NCBI GenBank assembly: GCA_023666705.1
Contig: JAMPBO010000003.1
Span: 143,602 to 207,601, forward strand
DNA length: 64,000 nucleotides
From: Bacteroides sp.
GTDB taxonomy: Bacteria; Bacillota; Clostridia; Lachnospirales; Lachnospiraceae
Direction: 5' to 3'
Part shown: in pieces, positions 17,885 through 27,527 of the stretch
Position numbering within the stretch: position 1 is the first letter of the stretch
Layout: each line of letters starts with the position of its first letter
The notes under the pieces: generated by a model
Seen by the model: only the letters and a program-made list of their open reading frames with translations
Told to the model about the DNA's origin: nothing
The model's database searches: none
Position numbers and translations under genes: made by a program

Positions 17885-17940
17885 AAAGGAGCTGTTGCAT
17901 TAAGGAATTTTCCTGGCGCGACAGCCCCTTTCATATTTTT
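17885..17940 (+). terminator. Rho-independent terminator
   Basis: A 14-base arm (17885-17898, AAAGGAGCTGTTGC) pairs with 17918-17931 apart from one mismatch and a wobble; an inner AAGGAA/TTTCCT hairpin extends it. TTTCATATTTTTATTT follows. It ends the lipoprotein transcript. Confidence 0.8.
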
Positions 17941-17953
17941 ATTTGGAGGACAA

Positions 17954-18622
17954 ATGACAAAAAAGCAGAGAACCTTAGAGATTATCGACAGACTGAAAAA
18001 AGAATATCCGACTGCTGACTGTACATTAGAATATGATGAAGCATGGAAGCTGTTGGTTGAGGTAAGGCTTGCAGCACAATGTACGGACGCAAGGGTAAAT
18101 GTTGTTGTTAAGGAATTGTATACAAAATATCCTACGGTTGAGGCTCTTGCAGCGGCAGAGGTTGATGACATAGAGGCTGTTGTGAGACCGTGCGGGCTTG
18201 GAAAAAGCAAGGCAAGGGATATCAGTGCCTGCATGAAGCTGTTGCATGACAAGTATCATGACCGTGTGCCTGATGATTTTGACGAGCTGTTAAAGCTGCC
18301 GGGAGTAGGCAGAAAAAGTGCAAATCTCATTATGGGGGATGTATTTGGCAAGCCTGCCATCGTAACGGACACCCATTGTATCAGAATTTGCAACAGGCTC
18401 GGACTTGTAAATAACATAAAGGAACCCAAAAAGGTCGAGATGGAGCTTTGGAAGCTTGTGCCTCCCGATGAGGGCAGTGATTTCTGCCACAGACTGGTAT
18501 ATCACGGAAGGGCAGTCTGTACTGCAAGAACAAAGCCCTATTGTGACAAATGCTGTCTGTATGATATCTGTAAGAGAAATGGCGTATCGTGTATGAAATA
18601 TAACCGAACAGGGAATAGTTAA
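17954..18622 (+). CDS. nth: Endonuclease III (DNA glycosylase/AP lyase)
   Basis: 222 aa. It removes oxidised pyrimidines and nicks at abasic sites in base-excision repair. The helix-hairpin-helix LPGVGRKSANL carries the catalytic Lys121 and the catalytic Asp139 is in VTDTHCIR. A C-terminal iron-sulfur loop has four Cys (C-x7-C-x2-C-x5-C), one residue longer in the first gap than the x6 of E. coli Nth. GGAGG stands before the ATG (17954). It is followed 31 bases later by the B12-related gene and the polyamine operon, with which it may be cotranscribed. Confidence 0.93.
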   Translation: MTKKQRTLEIIDRLKKEYPTADCTLEYDEAWKLLVEVRLAAQCTDARVNVVVKELYTKYPTVEALAAAEVDDIEAVVRPCGLGKSKARDISACMKLLHDKYHDRVPDDFDELLKLPGVGRKSANLIMGDVFGKPAIVTDTHCIRICNRLGLVNNIKEPKKVEMELWKLVPPDEGSDFCHRLVYHGRAVCTARTKPYCDKCCLYDICKRNGVSCMKYNRTGNS

Positions 18623-18653
18623 TTATATTTATATTCCGGGGAGAGGTACGCTG

Positions 18654-19394
18654 ATGAAAATCAGAATGTCGATAGATCATGCAGAGGATGAAAAAATAAT
18701 TAAGCGGGTAATGGAACAGTACCATTTTGATAAAGAGTCAGAAAAGGTTATCCGTAAAGTATATGAAAAAATGCTGCGTTTAATCAGTCCGTATGCCGTA
18801 TATAGAATGAATCAGAGGGATACGGGATTAAAAATCGTTGACGACAGACAGTCAGCAATTGTTGCGATGACCTTGGGCTGTGGAATAGACAGCATGGAGG
18901 AGCAGCTTACACGCGAGGGAAAGCATGAGGAGACATACATTTTACAGTGTCTTGCAGGGGAACTGCTTCTTAATATGTACAGGGATTTTAATAAGTCCTA
19001 TGCCAGATTTCACCGCAGATATGTGGAACGGTATGTTTTTATTGGTGATGAAATTCCAGTGACGGTAATTCCCACACTGCTTGAGGAACTGAAAAAAACA
19101 AAGCCCATGACGGCTGTGGCGGCAGACACGGAGGCATCTGAGGAGTTATCCGCTTTTGATGATGAGGCACTTGTGTCGGCTGCTCCAAAGGAGGAAATAA
19201 TGGCTGACGGACACGGAGGGCTTTTCCCATCAAAGAGCGTAATTTTTTATGCCATTCTTACGGAAAATCCAAATCAGGTGTGCGGGGGAATATGTAATCT
19301 GTGTCAAAATACCATATGTGAGAACAGAATAAAGGACAAACATTTACAATTAGAGCATTGCATGTTATATTGTCGTAAAAAGGATAAAATATGA
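18654..19394 (+). CDS. Protein related to the MetH-activation (B12-dependent) domain, divergent
   Basis: 246 aa. I do not recognise a characterised orthologue, but its layout resembles the stand-alone vitamin-B12-dependent methionine synthase activation-domain proteins of clostridia. It has a helical N-terminus, an AIVAMTLGCGIDSMEEQL segment (like ATLGxGVD), an FPSKSVIF motif (like TPTKSV) and a terminal C-x2-C-x4-C motif in GICNLCQNTICENR. A roughly 35-residue acidic insert (about 150-185) separates the two halves. Such proteins usually bind AdoMet or corrinoid partners. GGGGAGAGG precedes the ATG and its end overlaps the aguA start (ATGA), so it is translationally coupled to the polyamine genes. 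Confidence 0.5.
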   Translation: MKIRMSIDHAEDEKIIKRVMEQYHFDKESEKVIRKVYEKMLRLISPYAVYRMNQRDTGLKIVDDRQSAIVAMTLGCGIDSMEEQLTREGKHEETYILQCLAGELLLNMYRDFNKSYARFHRRYVERYVFIGDEIPVTVIPTLLEELKKTKPMTAVAADTEASEELSAFDDEALVSAAPKEEIMADGHGGLFPSKSVIFYAILTENPNQVCGGICNLCQNTICENRIKDKHLQLEHCMLYCRKKDKI

Positions 19395-20488
19395 AAATAC
19401 TACATTCAACCCCAACAAAAGACGGTTTTTTTATGCCTGCGGAGTATGAACCTCACACAGGCTGTTTTATGATATGGCCTGAACGGGCGGATTCATGGCA
19501 GTACGGTGCGGTTTATGCAAGAAATGCATTTGCCGATGTGGCACATGCCATAGCAGCTTCGGAGCAGGTTACGGTGTTCACCAGCTTTGAGGGTTACGAT
19601 ACGGCAAGAAAAATGCTTGCGGACCATATACGTGTCGTGGAAATGTCCTCAGACGATTCATGGGCACGGGATGTGATGCCCACTTTTGTGAAAAACAGCA
19701 ACGGAGAAATCCGTGGGATTGACTGGGGCTTTAACGCATGGGGCGGTCTTTATGACGGACTGTATTTTCCGTGGGATAAGGATAACCGTATGGCAAGAAA
19801 GGTCTGTGATTTGATTGATGTGGATGTGTATGACAAGCGGAACTTTATCATGGAGGGTGGTGCATTTCATGTTGACGGAAGGGGTACGGCAATCGTGACG
19901 GAAGCCTGTCTGTTAAGCAGGGGACGCAACCCTGATATGACAAAGCAGGATATAGAGTGTGAACTAAAAGAAATGCTGGGAGTAACCCATGTGATATGGC
20001 TGCCCTGTGGCATATATCAGGATGAAACAAATGAGCATGTGGACAATATTTGTGCATTTGCCGCACCGGGGCATGTCATTCTCGCATGGACGGATGATAC
20101 AAATGACCCACAGCATGAGATGTCAAAACGGTGCCTTGAGGTACTTCAGCAGGAGACCGATGCTGCTGGAAACAAAATTAAGGTGACAAAGCTTCCGATG
20201 CCAAAGCCAATCTATGTGACGGACGAGGAGGCGGAAGGTCTTATTGATTTTGACGGGGAGCCTACAAGGCGGGCAGGAGACAGATTGGCGGCATCTTATG
20301 TAAACTTCTACATAGCAAACAAAGCGGTAATTATGCCCCGCTTTAACGATGAAAACGACGATAAGGCAGCAGACATTTTAAGAGATATATTTAAGGACAG
20401 GAAGATTATTCAGATTGATGCGGGAAATATCCTGATAGGGGGAGGCAATATTCACTGCATTACCCAACAGATACCGGGAGGAAGATAA
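19391..20488 (+). CDS. aguA: Agmatine deiminase
   Basis: 365 aa, the usual length. It converts agmatine to N-carbamoylputrescine plus ammonia in the cytoplasm. Family motifs: MPAEYEPHTGCFMIWPER at the start, SWARDVMPTFV, WGFNAWGG, the EGGAFHVDG block with its catalytic His and the nucleophile Cys356 in GGGNIHCITQQ. The start ATG overlaps the preceding stop and aguB begins one base after its stop. Together with the adjacent amidase and decarboxylase it defines the arginine-agmatine-putrescine route. Confidence 0.96.
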   Translation: MKILHSTPTKDGFFMPAEYEPHTGCFMIWPERADSWQYGAVYARNAFADVAHAIAASEQVTVFTSFEGYDTARKMLADHIRVVEMSSDDSWARDVMPTFVKNSNGEIRGIDWGFNAWGGLYDGLYFPWDKDNRMARKVCDLIDVDVYDKRNFIMEGGAFHVDGRGTAIVTEACLLSRGRNPDMTKQDIECELKEMLGVTHVIWLPCGIYQDETNEHVDNICAFAAPGHVILAWTDDTNDPQHEMSKRCLEVLQQETDAAGNKIKVTKLPMPKPIYVTDEEAEGLIDFDGEPTRRAGDRLAASYVNFYIANKAVIMPRFNDENDDKAADILRDIFKDRKIIQIDAGNILIGGGNIHCITQQIPGGR

Positions 20489-20489
20489 T

Positions 20490-21365
20490 ATGAGGAAGGT
20501 TACTGTGGCAGCAGTACAAATGCGGATGGAGCGTGATGCATCGCAAAATCTTTGTAAGGCGGAGCAGATGGTCAGGGATGCGGCGGCAGGAGGTGCAAAT
20601 ATTGTCCTGTTGCCTGAGCTGTTTGAGCATTTATATTTTTGTCAGGAGAGAAAATATGAAAGCTATGCACTGGCATGTACAGTATCTGAAAGTAAGGCGG
20701 TCCGGGTTATGTCAGGGCTTGCAAGGGAGCTTCAGGTTGTTATTCCCGTAAGCTTTTATGAAAAGGACAAAAATTGTTTATATAATTCCGTGGCAATGAT
20801 AGATGCTGACGGAAGTATACTTGGTGTATACCGGAAAACCCATATACCGGATGACCATTTTTATCAGGAAAAATTTTATTTTTCGCCGGGAAACACGGGC
20901 TTTCAGGTCTGGGATACCGTATATGGAAAAATTGGAGTAGGAATTTGCTGGGATCAATGGTTTCCTGAGGCTGCCAGATGCATGGCATTAGATGGGGCGG
21001 AGCTTATTCTTTATCCGACAGCCATCGGCGAGGAACCGATACTTGGCTGTGACAGTATGCCCCATTGGAGAAGATGTATGCAGGGACACAGTGCTGCCAA
21101 TATTATACCTGTCGTTGCCGCAAACAGGGTAGGAACCGAGGAGGTTATTCCGTGTGCAGAAAATGCAAACCAGAAATCCTCCCTTAACTTTTATGGTTCC
21201 TCCTTTATCACGGATGATACGGGTGAGGTGCAAAAAAGTGCATCGGGACAAGCGGAGGAAATTATTCTTCAGGAGCTTGACCTTGATAAAGCGGCGGAAA
21301 ACAGGCTGGGCTGGGGTTTGTTCCGGGACAGAAGACCGGAATGTTATGGGTCAATTGTAAAATGA
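20490..21365 (+). CDS. aguB: N-carbamoylputrescine amidase
   Basis: 291 aa, nitrilase superfamily. It hydrolyses N-carbamoylputrescine to putrescine, CO2 and ammonia. The Glu-Lys-Cys triad is complete: Glu43 in LPELFEH, Lys116 in YRKTHIP and Cys153 in GICWDQWFPE. The ICWDQWFPE sequence is typical of the AguB branch. It directly follows aguA (GGAGGAAG site inside the aguA 3' end) and precedes the arginine decarboxylase gene by 36 bases. Confidence 0.95.
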   Translation: MRKVTVAAVQMRMERDASQNLCKAEQMVRDAAAGGANIVLLPELFEHLYFCQERKYESYALACTVSESKAVRVMSGLARELQVVIPVSFYEKDKNCLYNSVAMIDADGSILGVYRKTHIPDDHFYQEKFYFSPGNTGFQVWDTVYGKIGVGICWDQWFPEAARCMALDGAELILYPTAIGEEPILGCDSMPHWRRCMQGHSAANIIPVVAANRVGTEEVIPCAENANQKSSLNFYGSSFITDDTGEVQKSASGQAEEIILQELDLDKAAENRLGWGLFRDRRPECYGSIVK

Positions 21366-21401
21366 AATATAAAATATTAATACATAAACAGGAGAAAAGC
21401 A

Positions 21402-22862
21402 TTGGATAATTGTTCACTTAGTCAGGAGTCACTGCCAATTTTTGAGGCACTGGAAAAGCAAGCCTTAGACAGGCTTGTTCATTTTGATGTGCCTGGTCAC
21501 AAGGGCGGACGCGGAAATAAGGATTTAAAAAAATATCTGGGAGAGACATGCGTAAAGCTTGATGTAAATTCCATGAAGCCCCTTGACAATTTATGTCATC
21601 CGTCATCCGTCATCAGGGACGCACAGATTTTGACCGCACAGCTTTTTGGGGCGGATGAGGCATTTTTTATTGCCAATGGTACTACGGCAGCTGTTCAGGC
21701 GATGATTATGTCAACCTGTAAGGCGGGAGACAAGATTATTATGCCAAGAAATGTCCATAGGTCGGCAATCAATGCACTTGTCATTAATGGGGCGGTTCCC
21801 GTCTATGTAAATCCGGGAATAGACAAGCGGCTCGGTATACCGCTTGGAATGTCCTTTCAGGATATAAAAAGGGCGATAGAGGAAAATCCTGATGCGAAGG
21901 CAGTTATGGTAAACAATCCTACCTATTATGGTATATGCTCTGATTTAAAACGAATTGTGGAGCTTGCACACGAGTATGGCATGCTCGTGCTTGCGGACGA
22001 GGCACATGGAACACATTTTTATTTTGGAGAGGATTTGCCTGTGTCCGCCATGGAGGCAGGTGCGGATATGTCATCTGTCAGTATGCACAAGACAGGCGGT
22101 TCCCTTACCCAAAGCTCCGTGCTGCTTACAAAAAATACGGTAAACCCTGATTATGTAAGACAGGTTATCAATCTGACACAGACAACAAGTGCCTCCTATC
22201 TGCTTTTGTCATCCCTTGACATTGCAAGGAGAAACCTTTATAGAAACGGCAAGGATATCTATGCAAAGGCAAAGGAGCTTGCCACCTATGCCAGAGGTGA
22301 GATAAACCAGATAGGCGGTTATTATGCGTTTGGCAGGGAGCTTGTGAATAATGACGATATATTTGACTTTGATCCGATTAAGCTTTCCATACATACGAAG
22401 GACATCGGACTTGCAGGCATAGAGGTTTACGACCTGCTCCGGGACGAGTATGGAATACAGATTGAGTTTGGTGATATAGGAAATATACTTGCCATTGTGT
22501 CAGGTGGGGAAAGACGTATCGAGATAGAGCGGCTCATAGCGGCACTTTCGGAAATAAAACGTAATTTCAGACAAAGCACAAAGGGAATGTTTGACCACGA
22601 GTACATTAATCCACAGGTTATCATGCCGCCGCAAAAGGCATTTTACGCCAACACGGAAGCGGTAAGGCTGGAGGAAAGCGAGAATAGAATTTGTAGTGAG
22701 TTCGTAATGTGCTACCCACCGGGGATTCCGATTCTTGCACCGGGTGAGCGGGTGACGAAGGACATATTAAGCTATACCTTTTACGCAAAGGAAAAGGGAT
22801 GTATGATGCTTGGAACAGAGGATATGAGCATGGAGTACCTGAATGTGGTTGTGGAAGACTAG
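21402..22862 (+). CDS. speA: Arginine decarboxylase (Orn/Lys/Arg decarboxylase, fold type I)
   Basis: 486 aa, of the short Bacillus-type SpeA class. The PLP lysine is Lys230 in SMHKTGGSLTQ; upstream are NGTTAAVQAMI (cofactor phosphate region) and LADEAHGTHF with the PLP Asp and His. Substrate could be arginine, lysine or ornithine by sequence alone, but its place next to agmatine deiminase and N-carbamoylputrescine amidase points to arginine. It starts with TTG 21402, 7 bases after AGGAG (21390-21394); no ATG in a suitable place exists. The product would be agmatine. Confidence 0.9.
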   Translation: MDNCSLSQESLPIFEALEKQALDRLVHFDVPGHKGGRGNKDLKKYLGETCVKLDVNSMKPLDNLCHPSSVIRDAQILTAQLFGADEAFFIANGTTAAVQAMIMSTCKAGDKIIMPRNVHRSAINALVINGAVPVYVNPGIDKRLGIPLGMSFQDIKRAIEENPDAKAVMVNNPTYYGICSDLKRIVELAHEYGMLVLADEAHGTHFYFGEDLPVSAMEAGADMSSVSMHKTGGSLTQSSVLLTKNTVNPDYVRQVINLTQTTSASYLLLSSLDIARRNLYRNGKDIYAKAKELATYARGEINQIGGYYAFGRELVNNDDIFDFDPIKLSIHTKDIGLAGIEVYDLLRDEYGIQIEFGDIGNILAIVSGGERRIEIERLIAALSEIKRNFRQSTKGMFDHEYINPQVIMPPQKAFYANTEAVRLEESENRICSEFVMCYPPGIPILAPGERVTKDILSYTFYAKEKGCMMLGTEDMSMEYLNVVVED

Positions 22863-22909
22863 AAGGTTGAAAAATGGGCTGGTGTTCATTAGAAGGGCAG
22901 GGTGAAATT

Positions 22910-23758
22910 ATGGATTTATGGTATACGGATAACCATACAGACAACGTAAGGTTTTCCATGAAGGTTGAAAAACAGCTTTATTCAGAGGAAAGCTATTATC
23001 AGAAAATAGAGATTTTAAAGACAAAGGATTACGGAAAGGTGCTTGTCCTTGACGGGGAATTATTTACGACTGAGCGGGATGAGTTTGTTTATCACGAGAT
23101 GGTTGTACATGTTCCGATGGCTGTGCACCCTGACATCAAAACCGTGCTTGTAATCGGAGGCGGAGACGGGGGAACCGTGCGGGAGCTAACAAAGTATGAC
23201 GGCATAGAGACGATAGATTTGGTGGAGCTGGATGAAAAGCTTGTGGAGGCAAGCAGGAAATACCTTCCTGAGCTTTCTGCCAAGCTGGATGACCCAAGAG
23301 TATCCATATATTTTGAGGAGGGGATACGGTTTGCCAGAATGGTTCGGGATAAATATGACCTTATCATTGTGGATTGTGCTGACCCATATGGACCTGCGGA
23401 GGGACTTTTTACCAAGGAATTTTATGGTGTATGCTGGAACTCCCTCAAGGAGGATGGAATCCTGATTAATCAGCATGAAAGTCCGTTTTACCGCCAGCAT
23501 GCAAAAAGTGTACAGCTTGCCCACCGAAACATACAGTCAGCCTTTGAGTGCAGTATGATTTACCAGTGCCATATACCGTCTTATCCGTCGGGACACTGGC
23601 TGTTCGGATTTGCCTCAAAAAAATATCATCCCATTGATGATATGGATAAAGATGAATGGGAAAAGCAGAACATCAAGACAAAATATTACAATACCGACTT
23701 ACATAAAGGAGCATTTTACCTGCCTACCTATGTAAAGGATTTGCTTGGACTGAAGTAG
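22910..23758 (+). CDS. speE: Spermidine synthase (aminopropyltransferase)
   Basis: 282 aa from ATG 22910; the longer frame (ATG 22874) adds 12 residues absent in the family, and MDLWYT is the usual beginning. It transfers aminopropyl from decarboxylated AdoMet to putrescine. Motifs: LVLDGELFTTERDEFVYHEM, nucleotide-binding VIGGGDGGTVREL, DLVELDEKLVE, VDCADPYGP with the catalytic Asp, and PSYPSGHWLFGFAS. No AdoMet decarboxylase (speD) is in the window, although this reaction needs its product; the neighbouring carboxyspermidine genes offer a second route to spermidine. Confidence 0.94.
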   Translation: MDLWYTDNHTDNVRFSMKVEKQLYSEESYYQKIEILKTKDYGKVLVLDGELFTTERDEFVYHEMVVHVPMAVHPDIKTVLVIGGGDGGTVRELTKYDGIETIDLVELDEKLVEASRKYLPELSAKLDDPRVSIYFEEGIRFARMVRDKYDLIIVDCADPYGPAEGLFTKEFYGVCWNSLKEDGILINQHESPFYRQHAKSVQLAHRNIQSAFECSMIYQCHIPSYPSGHWLFGFASKKYHPIDDMDKDEWEKQNIKTKYYNTDLHKGAFYLPTYVKDLLGLK

Positions 23759-23800
23759 GAATTGTGGTGTGAAGGATAAAATGGAAAGGATAGGGAAAAT

Positions 23801-25003
23801 ATGGGTAGAGCATTAATAATCGGTGCAGGCGGAGTTGCAGGTGTGGTAGTCCACAAGTGCTGTCAAAATAGCAGTGTGTTTGAGGAAATCTGTATCGCAA
23901 GCAGAACCAAGTCAAAGTGTGATGCATTGAAGGAAAAGCTTCAGGCGGGCACTTCGACAAAAATAACGACGGCGGAGGTTGACGCAAATGATGTAGGGCA
24001 GCTGATTAGTCTCATTGGCTCGTATCAGCCTGATATCGTAATGAACATTGCACTTCCGTATCAGGATTTGACCATTATGGATGCATGTCTTGCCACGAAA
24101 ACACATTATCTGGATACTGCAAACTATGAGCCTGAGGACACGGCAAAGTTTGAGTACAGCTGGCAGTGGGCATATAAAGAGCGGTTTGAGGAAGCAGGCA
24201 TCATGGCACTTTTGGGATGCGGCTTTGACCCTGGTGTGACAGGGGTTTTTTCAGCATATGCGGCAAAGCATTATTTTGATGAGATAAGCGAGATAGACAT
24301 ATTGGACTGTAATGGTGGGGACCACGGATATCCGTTTGCAACAAACTTTAATCCTGAAATCAATATCCGGGAGGTAAGTGCAAAGGGAAGCTATTGGGAA
24401 AACGGTAAATGGGTGGAAACCGAGCCGATGGAGATAAAGAGAGAGTATGTGTTTGATGAAGTAGGCAAGAAGGATATGTACCTGCTTCACCACGAGGAGC
24501 TTGAGTCGCTTGGGATTCACATAAAGGGAATTCAGAGAATCCGCTTTTTTATGACCTTTGGGCAAAGCTACCTGACCCATCTTAAGTGCCTTGAAAATGT
24601 GGGAATGACCTCAATTGAGCCAATCATGTATGAGGGAAAGGAAATTGTTCCATTGCAGTTTCTTAAGGCTGTGCTCCCTGACCCTGCTTCATTGGGACCA
24701 AGAACAGTAGGCAAGACAAATATAGGCTGTATCTTTAAGGGAACCAAGGATGGTGAGGAAAAGCACTATTATGTTTATAATGTATGTGACCATCAGGCAT
24801 GTTACAAGGAGGTAGGCTCACAGGCAATCTCTTATACAACAGGAGTTCCTTCGATGATAGGAGCCATGCTTGTGATGAATAAAACATGGTTTAAGCCGGG
24901 GGTATACAATGTTGAGGAATTTGACCCTGACCCATTTATGGATGCGTTAAATAAGTGGGGGTTGCCATGGAAAGAAAACTTTGACCCTGTAATGGTTGAA
25001 TAG
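23801..25003 (+). CDS. Carboxy(nor)spermidine dehydrogenase (saccharopine dehydrogenase family)
   Basis: 400 aa. It condenses putrescine (or diaminopropane) with aspartate semialdehyde using NADPH to give carboxyspermidine (or carboxynorspermidine). The Rossmann motif ALIIGAGGVAGVVVHKC is at residues 3-19; NIALPYQDLTIMDACL and GFDPGVTGVFSAY are conserved in the saccharopine dehydrogenase-like branch of this enzyme. It is distinguished from true saccharopine reductases by its genetic link to nspC three genes downstream and to the putrescine genes upstream. A GGAAAGGATAGGG-rich leader precedes the ATG. Confidence 0.92.
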   Translation: MGRALIIGAGGVAGVVVHKCCQNSSVFEEICIASRTKSKCDALKEKLQAGTSTKITTAEVDANDVGQLISLIGSYQPDIVMNIALPYQDLTIMDACLATKTHYLDTANYEPEDTAKFEYSWQWAYKERFEEAGIMALLGCGFDPGVTGVFSAYAAKHYFDEISEIDILDCNGGDHGYPFATNFNPEINIREVSAKGSYWENGKWVETEPMEIKREYVFDEVGKKDMYLLHHEELESLGIHIKGIQRIRFFMTFGQSYLTHLKCLENVGMTSIEPIMYEGKEIVPLQFLKAVLPDPASLGPRTVGKTNIGCIFKGTKDGEEKHYYVYNVCDHQACYKEVGSQAISYTTGVPSMIGAMLVMNKTWFKPGVYNVEEFDPDPFMDALNKWGLPWKENFDPVMVE

Positions 25004-25018
25004 GAAGGACTTGATAAA

Positions 25019-26383
25019 ATGAACGATAGAAAAGAATTATTTGAAAATGCTCCGGTAAGAAAAGCCGTGCTGACAATGGCAATTCCTACCATAATCTCAA
25101 TGCTGGTTGTAGTTGTTTACAACATGGCAGACACGTATTTTATAGGAAAAACAAACGATGAAATGCAGGTGGCGGCAGTATCTCTTGCCACACCTGTATT
25201 TATGCTTTTTATGGCACTTGGCAATTTGTTTGGAATTGGCGGTTGCTCCGCCATATCGAGAGCCTTGGGAGAAAAAAATGTAAAAAGGGCAGCAAAAATA
25301 TCTTCCTTTTGCTGTTATGCTTCCGTAGGCGTGGGGCTGATTATGATACTCATATTTATGACCTGCATGGACGGTATCCTGAAAATCATACAGGCAAGTC
25401 CGAACACGATTGATTATGCAAGGGAGTATCTGACGTATGTTGCCATAGGAGCACCATTTATCATGTTTGCCACTGCATTTGGTAACATTGTGCGGGGTGA
25501 GGGTGCCACAAAAATATCCATGGCGGGAAATTTAATCGGAACAGTGGTTAACATAATACTTGACCCGATTATGATTTTAGCCCTTGACATGGGAGTAAAG
25601 GGTGCTGCAATCGCAACCGTGATTGGAAATATTTTTGCTACGCTGTTTTATATCGGATATTTTATTTTTAAGAAGGACACTGCACTTTCCATTAAGATTC
25701 GGGATTTTTCCGCAGGAGAAAATATTGCAAGGGTCGTTTTGGCAATCGGTATTCCTGCATCCTTAAATAACGTGTTGATGAGTGTGGCAAACATATTACT
25801 GAACAATGTGCTTGGTAAATATGGTGATATCCCTGTTGCGGGAATGGGAGTTGCGATGAAGGCAAACATGCTTGCCATCCTGCTTCAAATCGGACTGTGT
25901 ACGGGAATACAGCCGCTGATTGGATACAGCTATGGTGCAGGAAACAGCAAAAGGCTGAAGTCCGTATTTAAGTTTACGGCACTTTGTGCCATCATTATGG
26001 GAACAACGCTTACGGTTTTGCTTGCGATTGCGAGAACCAGCATTATTGGTAGCTTTATCGATAAGCCTGATGTTGTGGAAATCGGTGTAAAAATGATGAT
26101 GGCACTTCAGATATCCTGTCCGGTTGTAGGTATTTTGTTCCTGTGTGTCAATACCTTACAGGGAATGGGCAAGGCACTGCCGTCCCTGATTCTTACGCTC
26201 TCCAGACAGGGCGTTGCATTTATACCGATGCTCTACATTATGGATTATTTGTTCGGCTTGGATGGCGTCATCTATGCACAGGGAACGGCTGACTTTATTT
26301 CAATTGTGATTGCATTATGTATTACATATACCGTTATCAGAAAAATGGATAAGGGCAGAGAGGAAGCGGAAGTAAATGACTGA
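25019..26383 (+). CDS. MATE family efflux transporter
   Basis: 454 aa with twelve predicted transmembrane helices in two six-helix halves (NorM/DinF type). It begins ENAPVRKAVLTMAIPTIISML, a typical MATE N-terminus, and has YNMADTYFIGK and IQPLIGYSYGAGN signatures. It would export small cationic compounds in exchange for Na+ or H+. It lies 15 bases after the carboxyspermidine dehydrogenase gene and overlaps the peptidase gene by 8 bases, so it belongs to the polyamine operon; polyamine export is a reasonable guess but is not shown. Confidence 0.9.
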   Translation: MNDRKELFENAPVRKAVLTMAIPTIISMLVVVVYNMADTYFIGKTNDEMQVAAVSLATPVFMLFMALGNLFGIGGCSAISRALGEKNVKRAAKISSFCCYASVGVGLIMILIFMTCMDGILKIIQASPNTIDYAREYLTYVAIGAPFIMFATAFGNIVRGEGATKISMAGNLIGTVVNIILDPIMILALDMGVKGAAIATVIGNIFATLFYIGYFIFKKDTALSIKIRDFSAGENIARVVLAIGIPASLNNVLMSVANILLNNVLGKYGDIPVAGMGVAMKANMLAILLQIGLCTGIQPLIGYSYGAGNSKRLKSVFKFTALCAIIMGTTLTVLLAIARTSIIGSFIDKPDVVEIGVKMMMALQISCPVVGILFLCVNTLQGMGKALPSLILTLSRQGVAFIPMLYIMDYLFGLDGVIYAQGTADFISIVIALCITYTVIRKMDKGREEAEVND

Positions 26384-27473
26384 TAAAAAGGATTTGCTCA
26401 TAAAGCTTGTGAGTGATAAAAAATTAGACGGCATGCTGCTCACGGATGGGTACAACATCCATTACCTTTCCGGTTATTCGGGACATGAGGGTTGCATGCT
26501 GGTGACCGATGAGGATGCATATATCTTCACTGATTCCAGATACACGGAGCAGCTGAAAAAGCAGGCACCAAATTTTAAATGCATTGACATAAAGGGGAAA
26601 AGTTATTCCTACAGGGTAAATGAGGTGCTGGAAAAAAGGGCAAAGGATTTGGGAAGACCATGCAATATCGGATTTGAAAATATGCACATATCATATGACT
26701 GGTATGATAAATTCTCCCAGACCTTAAACAATACGGTGAATTTTGTCAGGCTTGACAATGAGATAAATGCACTAAGAGCCGTAAAAGCCCCTTGGGAAAT
26801 TGAACGGCTGGCTAAGGCGGAGACTGTCGGTGACGAAGCATTTCGGCATATCCTTTCTTTTATACGGGTTGGAATGACGGAAAAGGAGATTGCGGCAGAG
26901 CTTGAGTATACGATGAAAAGGCTTTCGGCTGACGGTACAAGCTTCGACACGATTGTAGCTTCAGGAGAAAATTCCTCCATGCCGCATGCGGCAGTGTCAG
27001 ACAGGAAAATTGGCAGGGGCGATTTTATTACCATGGATTTTGGCTGCATATATGAGGGCTATTGCTCTGATATGACGCGGACGGTTATCGTGGGGGATGA
27101 GGTAAGTGATAAGCAGCTTGCGGTGTACAATACTGTTTTAAAAGCACAGACAGAAGCGTTAAAGCTGGTAAAGCCGGGGGTGAAATGCTCGGATGTGGAC
27201 GCATGTGCAAGGCAAATCATAGCGGATGCAGGTTATGGCGATTACTTCGGACATGGTCTCGGACACGGAGTGGGGCTGTTTATCCATGAGGAACCGAGAT
27301 TTTCACCGAAATGTGACGAGCTTTTACGGCCGGGTGTGTGTATCACTGTGGAGCCGGGAATTTATCTGCCGGGATTGTTTGGCGTGAGAATAGAGGATAT
27401 GATAGTTGTAACGGAGGACGGATACCGAAATCTGGCATCGTCGCCGAAGGAGCTGATAAAACTTAAGGTGTAA
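26376..27473 (+). CDS. M24 family Xaa-Pro aminopeptidase/dipeptidase
   Basis: 365 aa, pita-bread metallopeptidase. The N-terminal creatinase-like domain (about 1-125) has DGYNIHYLSGYSGHEG. The catalytic domain carries the two-metal ligands: Asp in FITMDFGCIYEGYCSDMTRT (two Asp), His in FGHGLGHGVGLFIHE, Glu in VEPGIYLPG and Glu in RIEDMIVVT. It releases N-terminal residues next to proline in cytosolic peptides. Its start overlaps the MATE stop. Why it sits in a polyamine operon is unclear; nothing in the sequence indicates a polyamine substrate. Confidence 0.93.
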   Translation: MTDKKDLLIKLVSDKKLDGMLLTDGYNIHYLSGYSGHEGCMLVTDEDAYIFTDSRYTEQLKKQAPNFKCIDIKGKSYSYRVNEVLEKRAKDLGRPCNIGFENMHISYDWYDKFSQTLNNTVNFVRLDNEINALRAVKAPWEIERLAKAETVGDEAFRHILSFIRVGMTEKEIAAELEYTMKRLSADGTSFDTIVASGENSSMPHAAVSDRKIGRGDFITMDFGCIYEGYCSDMTRTVIVGDEVSDKQLAVYNTVLKAQTEALKLVKPGVKCSDVDACARQIIADAGYGDYFGHGLGHGVGLFIHEEPRFSPKCDELLRPGVCITVEPGIYLPGLFGVRIEDMIVVTEDGYRNLASSPKELIKLKV

Positions 27474-27527
27474 AATGCTACCTGATTTAAGTTGAAAGAG
27501 TGATGATGCATTGAAAGGACAAAGTAA

